Shown here in pieces: positions 6,793 through 12,090 of a DNA stretch of 12,090 nucleotides (position 1 is its first letter; every line of letters begins with the position of its first letter). Source of the DNA: Bacillota bacterium (lineage in GTDB: Bacteria > Bacillota > Clostridia > UBA1381). Where the stretch lies: positions 1 to 12,090 of the forward strand of contig JAJQAT010000194.1 of the NCBI GenBank assembly GCA_021203665.1. The letters run 5' to 3'. A program made the position numbers and the translations under genes. The notes under the pieces were generated by a model. It was given only the letters and a program-made list of their open reading frames with translations, did no database searches and was not told the DNA's origin.

Positions 6793-9064
6793 GGAAATAT
6801 TTATACAAACTCTTCTTGAGTCGGCAAAATTTTCCGTCATTGTTATTTTGCTGCTTGCACTGACAAAGCCGATAATGAAAAGGTATACCGCGGGATTTCG
6901 CTATTATTCGTGGCTTGCGGTCATTCTGATATTTATGATACCTTTCGGCGGAATGGGTATAAAAATCGACACATCTTCCGTTACCGCAGGTGTGGAGAAT
7001 GAAATTCGCGCGGCGTATTACAATCTCGCGCCCAAGCGCGAAGAAAGCGTTGAGGTTACCTCAAAAGTGCCGGCGGATTACGCCGATATACCGCTGTCGG
7101 ATAGCGGCGAGCCGATTTACGCGGAGGAAGAGCCTGTTACCGCGACCGTTACATATGCCGAGCCTGTCGATATACTTCTTATGTTAAGCGCGGTATGGGC
7201 AATGGGCGCGGCGGTATTTTTCCTTTTGCATATATACAGATATTTCTCCTTCAGGCGTTCCTTAAAAAGGCTGTCATACGCGTCGAACGACGAAAACGCG
7301 GATAAAATTTTGCGTGACGAAGCGCGCGCTCTTAACATATCATCCGTGCCGCCCGTAAGAATTTCGGCTGTCACGGGCACGCCGATGCTTGTGGGAATAC
7401 TGCGTCCGCTGCTAATCTTATCCGAGCGGGAATACTACGATGACGAGCTGCGTCTTATATTCCGTCACGAGCTTACGCACTATAAGCGAAAGGATATACT
7501 GTATCAATTTATTATTTTGATATTTTTATCCCTGCATTGGTTCAATCCGTTCGCGTACATTATGGCAAAAGCCGCCGAAATTGACGGCGAAACCGCCTGC
7601 GATGAACAGGTTTTAAAGGGCGAGGAATACGAAACGAGAGTGTTCTACGGTGAAATGCTTATCAAGCTTTTAAAATCTCAAAATCAAAAAAAATCATATA
7701 TGACAACAACATTTTTTGGAGGTAAAAGCGGAATGAAAAAGCGACTTACACTTATAGCAAGCAAGAAATTAAAAAAGAAAGGCACCGCGGCAATGGCGTT
7801 GCTTATGGCTCTGACAATTCTGTCGAGTCTGACCGCCGCCGCGGCGGACAGCGGATATTTTGACTCTGTTTTCGAGGGTGACACCTCATATTTGGCGGAC
7901 TTTATACAAACGCCGAAACAGAGCGTGAGTGATGAAAATTATATCTTTACATTGGAGCAGTATTTGGTGACGGATAATGCCGCGCTGGTTATTTACTCCA
8001 TAGAGGCAAAAACGGAGGATGCGGCGGCGGAGCTTAATGCCGTTGACGAGCGCGGCTACAGCACATTTTTTGATATGGATACGATTTCATTTGTGCCGAC
8101 TGATTTTGAAAAGGTCAGATTCGGTGGCTTTTGCGACGGCTCTCTCGCAAACGGCAAGTACGATACCGAAACAAAAAAGTATTATATGGTTGACTGCGTT
8201 GATTTCAGCAATCCCGAGGATATTGCTTTCACCCTGAGTCTCAACAAAATAAACGGCGCTCCGAAAATAACAGTGCCGATGGCAAAGAATATCGAAACGG
8301 AAACCGCTGTTTTGGGAGATGTGACAATTAAATACAGTCCGATAAGCCTGGAGGTTATCGCTCCCTATGCGGACTCGCCTATTATTGATGATTTCTGCGG
8401 AACATTCGGATATTATATATATTTTAAAATGAACGACGGCAGTATAAAAACAGTCTCACAGCTTTATGAGCTTTCCGCAATGGGCGTGAAAAACGATGCT
8501 GTCGGAAATGAACTGCCGTCTGCAATCTATCTTTCAAAAGAGGTAATAGAGCCGGAAAGCTTTAAGAGCGTTATTGTATACAATGTTGAATACGAGGTAA
8601 ATGATTCCGAGGAACCCTTCGGCGTCAGCGAAAATGCTTTAAGCTGCCTTGAATATCCGCTCGGCGACACGGAAAATCCGAAGGAATTTAATCTTCCCGA
8701 TGAGCTTAAGCCCTTTGTAATAAAGCCGTATGTAAAGGATTTTTTGAGAATACCCTTGAGAGAGCTGTGCGAGCATATCGGAGCCGATATAAAATGGGAT
8801 AATGATACCCAATCGGCAATCGTAAAATACCGAGGCAGCGAATATATCATTCCCAACAATTCCTGCGTCTTTACAAAGGACGGCGAAACGATTGATATGT
8901 ATAATGATTTAACCGACCGCGCAACCTTTACAGATGAAAACGGCAGAATGATTATAAACGAAAAAATTACCGACGCTATGGATATATCCACCCATATGAT
9001 AGGTTATACGGATGAAGATACCGGCTATGATGTCAGAAAATTTTTGATGCACATACTGCCGTAA
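6782..9064 (+). CDS. BlaR1-like M56 membrane metalloprotease with unusual sensor domain
   Basis: This 760-residue membrane protease should relay an outside signal to the neighbouring repressor. The N-terminal half is a typical M56 domain: membrane helices at about 4-28, 36-56 and 125-147, then the zinc-protease motif HELTH (H229, E230, H233), a helix near 242-262 with HWFNPFAYI, and the downstream motif DGETACDE (E270). A last membrane helix lies at about 333-352. The extracellular part (about 355-760) is not a penicillin-binding domain. Residues 360-640 form a beta-rich region that resembles DUF4179-type anti-sigma sensor domains, as a guess from pattern only. About 645-735 looks like a copper-amine-oxidase-N (PF07833-type) module (RIPLRELCEHIGADIKWDND). 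Despite that name, such modules are usually envelope domains with no shown copper binding. The start is ATG 6782, with AAGGA at 6769-6773. An ATG at 6716 is in frame but lies deep inside the repressor gene. The signal sensed is unknown. Confidence 0.88.
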   Translation: MIIKEIFIQTLLESAKFSVIVILLLALTKPIMKRYTAGFRYYSWLAVILIFMIPFGGMGIKIDTSSVTAGVENEIRAAYYNLAPKREESVEVTSKVPADYADIPLSDSGEPIYAEEEPVTATVTYAEPVDILLMLSAVWAMGAAVFFLLHIYRYFSFRRSLKRLSYASNDENADKILRDEARALNISSVPPVRISAVTGTPMLVGILRPLLILSEREYYDDELRLIFRHELTHYKRKDILYQFIILIFLSLHWFNPFAYIMAKAAEIDGETACDEQVLKGEEYETRVFYGEMLIKLLKSQNQKKSYMTTTFFGGKSGMKKRLTLIASKKLKKKGTAAMALLMALTILSSLTAAAADSGYFDSVFEGDTSYLADFIQTPKQSVSDENYIFTLEQYLVTDNAALVIYSIEAKTEDAAAELNAVDERGYSTFFDMDTISFVPTDFEKVRFGGFCDGSLANGKYDTETKKYYMVDCVDFSNPEDIAFTLSLNKINGAPKITVPMAKNIETETAVLGDVTIKYSPISLEVIAPYADSPIIDDFCGTFGYYIYFKMNDGSIKTVSQLYELSAMGVKNDAVGNELPSAIYLSKEVIEPESFKSVIVYNVEYEVNDSEEPFGVSENALSCLEYPLGDTENPKEFNLPDELKPFVIKPYVKDFLRIPLRELCEHIGADIKWDNDTQSAIVKYRGSEYIIPNNSCVFTKDGETIDMYNDLTDRATFTDENGRMIINEKITDAMDISTHMIGYTDEDTGYDVRKFLMHILP

Positions 9065-9077
9065 ACGCAATACAATC

Positions 9078-9113
9078 AAAAAGCAAGATACCCCGCGGGT
9101 TATCTTGCTTTTT
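9078..9113 (+). terminator. Intrinsic terminator after the M56 protease gene
   Basis: AAAAAGCAAGATA pairs with TATCTTGCTTTTT, a perfect 13-bp stem. The CCCCGCGGGT between them can add three G-C pairs, and the T-rich 3' arm serves as the U-tail. It begins 13 bases after the stop codon. The A-rich 5' arm suggests it could also work on the opposite strand. Confidence 0.92.
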
Positions 9114-9121
9114 CTTATCCT

Positions 9122-9181
9122 ATGAAGCAGTCGCCGGAGGTGCCGGATAAGCGTGAGGTCGAGCGGCATGAGGAAAGATAA
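9122..9181 (+). other. Possible remnant or very short ORF, GC-rich island
   Basis: Directly after the terminator lies a 19-codon open frame (starting MKQSPEVPDKREVE, very charged) with no ribosome binding site in front of it. Its base composition is clearly richer in G and C than the AT-rich DNA on both sides. It could be the tail of a degraded coding sequence left by a past insertion or deletion. I cannot name a parent gene, and chance is possible. Confidence 0.25.
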
Positions 9182-9225
9182 AAATAAATTTCAGCAGCCA
9201 TATACCGATTTAATTTCAAAATCCA

Positions 9226-9254
9226 TTGACAAAACCATGTCTCTATAGTAAAAT
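9226..9254 (+). promoter_or_regulatory. csoR promoter
   Basis: TTGACA at 9226-9231 and TAAAAT at 9249-9254 with the optimal 17-base spacer. It lies 37 bases before the csoR start codon, and a CsoR-like palindrome sits just downstream of the -10 box. Confidence 0.85.
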
Positions 9255-9259
9255 ATACA

Positions 9260-9277
9260 TATACACCATATAGTATA
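9260..9277. promoter_or_regulatory. Candidate CsoR operator at csoR
   Basis: TATACACCATATAGTATA has TATAC/GTATA arms in an 18-bp dyad, matching the outer arms of known CsoR sites (TATACCC...GGGTATA), but the inner C/G runs are weak. It covers the expected transcription start, which fits autoregulation. The copies at the ATPase promoter are closer to consensus. Confidence 0.55.
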
Positions 9278-9290
9278 GGAGGACAAGCAA

Positions 9291-9566
9291 ATGCGTCAAT
9301 GTATGGATTCGGAAAATCTGCACCGCAGATTAAAAAGAATAATCGGTCAAGTACAGGCAATCGACAGAATGATTGACGAGGACATTCCCTGCGAGGATAT
9401 TCTTTCGCAAATCAATGCCGCAAAATCAGCACTGCACGGCTGCGGTAAGGTTGTGCTTGAAGGACATATCAAGCACTGCGTCAGGGACGGCATAGAACAC
9501 GGTGACGCGGACAAGACAATCGCGGATTTTACAAAAGCCGTCGAACGCTTCGCCAATATGGGATAA
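9291..9566 (+). CDS. csoR: CsoR-family copper-sensing repressor
   Basis: CsoR proteins are small all-helical repressors that leave DNA when they bind Cu(I). This 91-residue protein has the family start (NLHRRLKRIIGQVQAIDRMI) and the Cu(I) ligand set C34, H59 and C63, with the same spacing (C-x24-H-x3-C) as the mycobacterial C36-H61-C65. This makes a copper sensor more likely than the RcnR (Ni/Co), FrmR (formaldehyde) or CstR (persulfide) branches. Extra cysteines at C4 and C51 are not part of that set. The start is ATG 9291 with AGGAGG at 9277-9282 (8-base gap). The gene has its own promoter and terminator. Palindromes with TATAC-type arms lie in front of it and, in better form, in front of the downstream metal ATPase gene, its likely main target. 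Confidence 0.93.
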   Translation: MRQCMDSENLHRRLKRIIGQVQAIDRMIDEDIPCEDILSQINAAKSALHGCGKVVLEGHIKHCVRDGIEHGDADKTIADFTKAVERFANMG

Positions 9567-9607
9567 ATTCTATAACTATTATACAAAAGCATAACGATAA
9601 TTTTGTG

Positions 9608-9640
9608 AAAACGGCTGAATTTCAGTCGTTTTTCTTTTTG
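9608..9640 (+). terminator. Intrinsic terminator after csoR
   Basis: AAAACGGCTGA pairs with TCAGTCGTTTT (one G-U pair) around a 3-base loop, followed by a T-rich run. It separates csoR from the ATPase unit, which has its own promoter a few bases downstream. Confidence 0.88.
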
Positions 9641-9645
9641 CTCTC

Positions 9646-9675
9646 TTGACAAACATATACCCCTATATGTATAAT
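9646..9675 (+). promoter_or_regulatory. Promoter of the metal ATPase operon
   Basis: TTGACA at 9646-9651 and TATAAT at 9670-9675, both perfect, are 18 bases apart. A CsoR-like palindrome lies across the spacer and the -10 box, and a second lies just after the expected start point. Confidence 0.9.
9656..9673. promoter_or_regulatory. CsoR-type operator A at the ATPase promoter
   Basis: TATACCCCTATATGTATA carries the TATACCCC half-site typical of CsoR operators and a matching GTATA arm. It overlaps the spacer and -10 box, so a bound repressor would block polymerase. Confidence 0.78.
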
Positions 9676-9681
9676 ATACTC

Positions 9682-9697
9682 ATACCCCAATAGGTAT
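9682..9697. promoter_or_regulatory. CsoR-type operator B at the ATPase promoter
   Basis: ATACCCCAATAGGTAT has perfect ATACC/GGTAT arms around a CCAATA centre and is the best CsoR-like site in the window. It lies at the start of the transcript, 25 bp centre to centre from operator A, so two repressor tetramers may bind side by side. Confidence 0.8.
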
Positions 9698-9717
9698 ATT
9701 ATCGTAGGAGGCTTTGT

Positions 9718-11613
9718 ATGAAACGTATCATAAAAAATTTAGAACACTTATTAGAGCTTGGCGGTGTAAAAAAAGATATAACGCTGCTCGTAATTTCGGG
9801 AATTTCGCTTATATTGAGCTTGGCGAATTTAAATCCGTTCCCCTTTGACATCGCTTGGATTTCAATTATTCTTTGCGGCATACCGATAGTTATGGAGGCT
9901 GTCATAGGACTTATCACTGCCTTTGACATCAAAGCGGACGTGCTTGTATCTTTGGCGCTTGTCGCGTCTGTTTGTATCGGCGAGGACTTTGCCGCAGGTG
10001 AGGTGGCGTTTATTATGGCGCTCGGAGGTCTTCTTGAAGAGCTTACCGTTTCAAAGGCTCGCGCGGGTATTGAAAAGCTCGTACATTTAACGCCGCAGAC
10101 GGCGAGGGTTATCATTGACGGTAACGAGAAAATCATTCCCGCGGAAGCTGTAGAGGTCGGTGCGGTCTTGCGCGTTTTGCCGGGTGAAACCATTCCCGTG
10201 GACGGAGTTATAACCGACGGTGAAACCTCGGTCAATCAAGCGGTTATGACGGGTGAATCACTGCCCGTTGATAAATCCGTTGGCGACGAGGTATCAAGCG
10301 GTACGGTAAATCAATTCGGCGCGTTTGAAATGCGCGCAACAAAAGTCGGCGAGGACAGCTCCGTTCAGCGTATGATACGGCTTGTTCAATCGGCTGACGC
10401 TGGCAAAGCTAAGATTGTCGGCATTGCCGACCGTTGGGCAACGTGGATTGTGGTAATCGCGCTTTCAGCAGCCGCGCTTACTTGGCTTATCAGCAGCGAA
10501 ATTATCCGTGCCGTTACAATACTTGTTGTGTTCTGCCCGTGCGCGTTGGTACTTGCCACGCCCACGGCGATTATGGCGGCAATCGGCAACGCCGCAAAGC
10601 ACGGATTTCTTGTACGTGAGGGCGACGCATTAGAACGCCTCGTCGGTGTTACAAAGATAACCTTTGACAAAACGGGAACGCTGACTTACGGAACGCCGGA
10701 GGTGGTAAAAACGGTCGCAGTTGAGCCTGATATATCCTCGGAAGAAATATTCGATTTATGCGCGGCAGTTGAGCAGCTTTCGGAGCATCCGCTCGGCAAG
10801 GCGGTCGTGCGCTCATATCGGCGAACAGTCGGAAAAGCAATCGCACCTTGCGAGGATTTCAAAATGATACCGGGGCGCGGAGTATGCGCGAACGTAAACG
10901 GCGCGGCAATTTTAGCGGGAAACCGTGAAATGCTTGAAGAAAATAATATTTCAATTTCACAGTCAATTATGACTGAAACGGAACGCTTTTCGGAGCAGGG
11001 CTGTACCTTGATTTACGTTGCCGCAAACGGAAAAACGGCGGGATATGTGGTTCTTTCCGACACCGTAAGAAAAGAAAGCCGCGCCATGATTGACGAGCTT
11101 AAATCACTCGGCGTTCAGCCTGTTTTGCTCACGGGCGACAACATCCGCGCCGCGTCCGCTATCGCAAATCGGCTTAATATTGACAAGGTTTTTGCGGAAT
11201 GTTTGCCGGAGGATAAGCTGAAACGGATTGACGCTTATCAATCGAACGGCGAAACGGTATGTATGATTGGCGACGGAGTAAACGACGCGCCCGCGCTTAA
11301 AAAGGCGAATGTCGGCATAGCAATGGGCGGCGTGGGAAGCGATATAGCCGTGGACGCGGCGGATATAGCACTCTCGGACGATGAGGTAAAGGAGCTGCCT
11401 CACCTTGTAGCACTCTCGAAAAGAATGATGAAAACGATACGCCTTAATATGACGTTTTCGCTGACGCTTAACTTTGTCGCAATCGTCCTTGCGATAATCG
11501 GCACATTAAATCCGATAGTCGGCGCGCTCGTACATAATGCGGGTTCGGTTTTGGTAATTATCAATTCGGCAACCCTGCTGAATTGGAAAAGAAAGATTGG
11601 AGGCAAGAAATGA
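9718..11613 (+). CDS. P1B-type heavy-metal exporting ATPase (CPC type, no HMA domain)
   Basis: This 631-residue ion pump couples ATP hydrolysis to metal export. There is no N-terminal HMA domain (no CxxC). The actuator loop has TGES (178-181), the metal-site CPC motif is at 273-275 (CPCALVLATP), the phosphorylated aspartate is D317 (DKTGT), the P1B HP motif is SEHPLG (H357, P358) and the hinge is GDGVNDAP (518-525). Membrane helices lie at about 21-38, 45-66, 73-88, 92-106, 245-260, 263-285, 570-588 and 596-616. The last helix reads GALVHNAGSVLVIINS (602-617). This is not the MxxSS of Cu(I) pumps nor the DxG of Zn/Cd pumps, so the substrate is uncertain. CsoR-type operators in the promoter argue for copper control. 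The start is ATG 9718 with AGGAGG at 9706-9711 (6-base gap). The end overlaps the next gene (ATGA), so it is coupled to the unknown small gene and feoA. Confidence 0.93.
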   Translation: MKRIIKNLEHLLELGGVKKDITLLVISGISLILSLANLNPFPFDIAWISIILCGIPIVMEAVIGLITAFDIKADVLVSLALVASVCIGEDFAAGEVAFIMALGGLLEELTVSKARAGIEKLVHLTPQTARVIIDGNEKIIPAEAVEVGAVLRVLPGETIPVDGVITDGETSVNQAVMTGESLPVDKSVGDEVSSGTVNQFGAFEMRATKVGEDSSVQRMIRLVQSADAGKAKIVGIADRWATWIVVIALSAAALTWLISSEIIRAVTILVVFCPCALVLATPTAIMAAIGNAAKHGFLVREGDALERLVGVTKITFDKTGTLTYGTPEVVKTVAVEPDISSEEIFDLCAAVEQLSEHPLGKAVVRSYRRTVGKAIAPCEDFKMIPGRGVCANVNGAAILAGNREMLEENNISISQSIMTETERFSEQGCTLIYVAANGKTAGYVVLSDTVRKESRAMIDELKSLGVQPVLLTGDNIRAASAIANRLNIDKVFAECLPEDKLKRIDAYQSNGETVCMIGDGVNDAPALKKANVGIAMGGVGSDIAVDAADIALSDDEVKELPHLVALSKRMMKTIRLNMTFSLTLNFVAIVLAIIGTLNPIVGALVHNAGSVLVIINSATLLNWKRKIGGKK

Positions 11614-11798
11614 AAGGATATAAAACTACAATGCGTTCCAATGCAAAGCAGTCGTCTAAAACAAAAGAGCAAAATATGCGCGACAGATATTTACGAATCT
11701 GCGCAAAAAGAACCGCTGTTGAGAGTAAAAAAGCTATTGATATAAAACCGAATGTTCTCTTTCCGCAAACAAACACATACAGGGGTAAATCACCGTGA
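11610..11798 (+). CDS. Small basic protein of unknown function
   Basis: I do not recognise this 62-residue protein. It is rich in lysine and arginine (KQSSKTKEQNMRDRYLRICAKR), has one cysteine, no membrane helix and no clear domain. It ends in a short segment with proline and asparagine (IKPNVLFPQTNTYRGKSP). Evidence that it is real: GGAGG lies at 11598-11602, 7 bases before the ATG; the start overlaps the ATPase stop as ATGA (11610-11613); and its own stop overlaps the GTG start of feoA. It thus links the metal ATPase and feoA in one translationally coupled unit. It is richer in A and T than the ATPase gene. An upstream in-frame ATG at 11583 lies inside the ATPase gene and has no comparable ribosome binding site. 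Confidence 0.6.
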   Translation: MKGYKTTMRSNAKQSSKTKEQNMRDRYLRICAKRTAVESKKAIDIKPNVLFPQTNTYRGKSP

Positions 11799-12007
11799 CA
11801 GCATTGTCTTTGGCACAGCCGGGAAAGAATTATACAATTAAATGGAACGTGTGCCAAAGTAACATTGCCGCAGATGTTGAAAATTTGGGACTTTATCCCG
11901 GTGAAACATTATTTCTTATCAGCTCATACTTTGGCAATGTAATTATTAATATACGCGGAAAGAAATTGGCGTTAAATAAAGAAACGGCGTTTTATATCAA
12001 GGTTTAA
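11795..12007 (+). CDS. feoA: FeoA-domain protein (ferrous iron transport)
   Basis: FeoA is a small cytoplasmic SH3-like protein that works with the FeoB ferrous iron permease. This 70-residue protein has the family pattern: an N-terminal LAQPGKNYTI, then ENLGLYPGETLFLISS, then GNVIINIRGKKLALNKETAFYIKV, corresponding to the usual 'LGL.PG..V.v......P..v.v.g....l....A..I.V'. Its length is normal. The start is taken as GTG 11795, which overlaps the previous stop (GTGA) and has AGGGG at 11781-11785 (9-base gap). No ATG is available in frame. Clostridia often carry several feoA copies in a row before feoB, which fits the new gene that begins at 12075. Its place behind a CsoR-controlled ATPase is unusual. 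Confidence 0.85.
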   Translation: MTALSLAQPGKNYTIKWNVCQSNIAADVENLGLYPGETLFLISSYFGNVIINIRGKKLALNKETAFYIKV

Positions 12008-12026
12008 AAAGCTATTAAGAATTACG

Positions 12027-12050
12027 ATATACAGCCGAAAGGCTCTATAT
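12027..12050 (+). other. Intercistronic GAAA-tetraloop hairpin
   Basis: ATATA-C-AGCC-GAAA-GGCT-C-TATAT folds into a 4-bp GC-rich stem capped by a GNRA loop, a C/C mismatch and a further 5-bp A-T stem. No T-run follows, so it is not a terminator. It sits between feoA and the next gene and may affect transcript stability or processing. Confidence 0.5.
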
Positions 12051-12074
12051 AAATAAAATGAACGGAGGATTTAT

Positions 12075-12090
12075 ATGTATACGCTTAGAG
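12075..12090 (+). CDS. Start of the next gene (truncated by the window), possibly a second feo gene
   Basis: ATG at 12075 is preceded by a strong GGAGG (12064-12068, 6-base gap) and reads MYTLR before the window ends. A start of this kind is common in FeoA proteins, and tandem feoA copies are frequent in Clostridia, but five residues are too few to identify it. Confidence 0.5.

Noticed and set aside
9699..10235. - strand open frame (178 codons) inside the ATPase gene
   Set aside because: It is a serine/threonine/proline-rich shadow of the ATPase coding strand, with no supporting signals.

Overview
The window looks like a chromosomal stretch from an anaerobic Firmicute, probably class Clostridia. 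Evidence for this is the moderate-to-low GC, strong AGGAGG-type ribosome binding sites, TTG and GTG starts, and the gene families present: OLE RNA with OapA, a BlaI/M56 pair, CsoR with a CPC-type ATPase, and FeoA. Every gene supported here is on the + strand. No tRNA, rRNA, CRISPR array or intact mobile element was found.

Region 1 (1-6293) looks like one long transcription unit. A -10 box lies at the left edge, followed by a structured non-coding RNA of about 610 nt that I identify as OLE RNA (Ornate Large Extremophilic). Next comes oapA, encoding its membrane protein partner, then dxs (first step of the MEP isoprenoid pathway), tlyA (rRNA 2'-O-methyltransferase with an S4 domain) and ispE (fourth step of the MEP pathway). 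The last two genes are related proteins with one membrane segment, a coiled coil and a C-terminal beta-rich domain, and I cannot assign them a function. Genes abut or overlap throughout, and a strong intrinsic terminator closes the unit.

Region 2 (6325-9113) is a self-contained regulatory pair. A BlaI/MecI-type repressor overlaps a BlaR1-like M56 membrane metalloprotease. The protease's extracellular part is not a penicillin-binding domain. It is a long domain of uncertain type followed by a copper-amine-oxidase-N-like (PF07833-type) module. Two TACGAC-N4-GTCGT palindromes sit on the promoter, one filling the -35/-10 spacer and one at the expected transcription start.

Region 3 (9226-12090) concerns metal homeostasis. 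csoR has its own promoter, candidate operator and terminator. A P1B-type metal ATPase without an N-terminal metal-binding domain follows, with its own promoter and two TATACCCC-type palindromes. The ATPase gene overlaps a 62-codon unknown gene, which overlaps feoA, and another gene (possibly a second feo gene) starts at the right edge. CsoR points to copper, but the last membrane helix of the ATPase does not match the usual Cu(I) signature and the downstream gene is an iron-transport type, so the metal specificity is open.

The most notable system is the OLE RNA operon, with its MEP-pathway genes and the two uncharacterised membrane coiled-coil proteins at its end.
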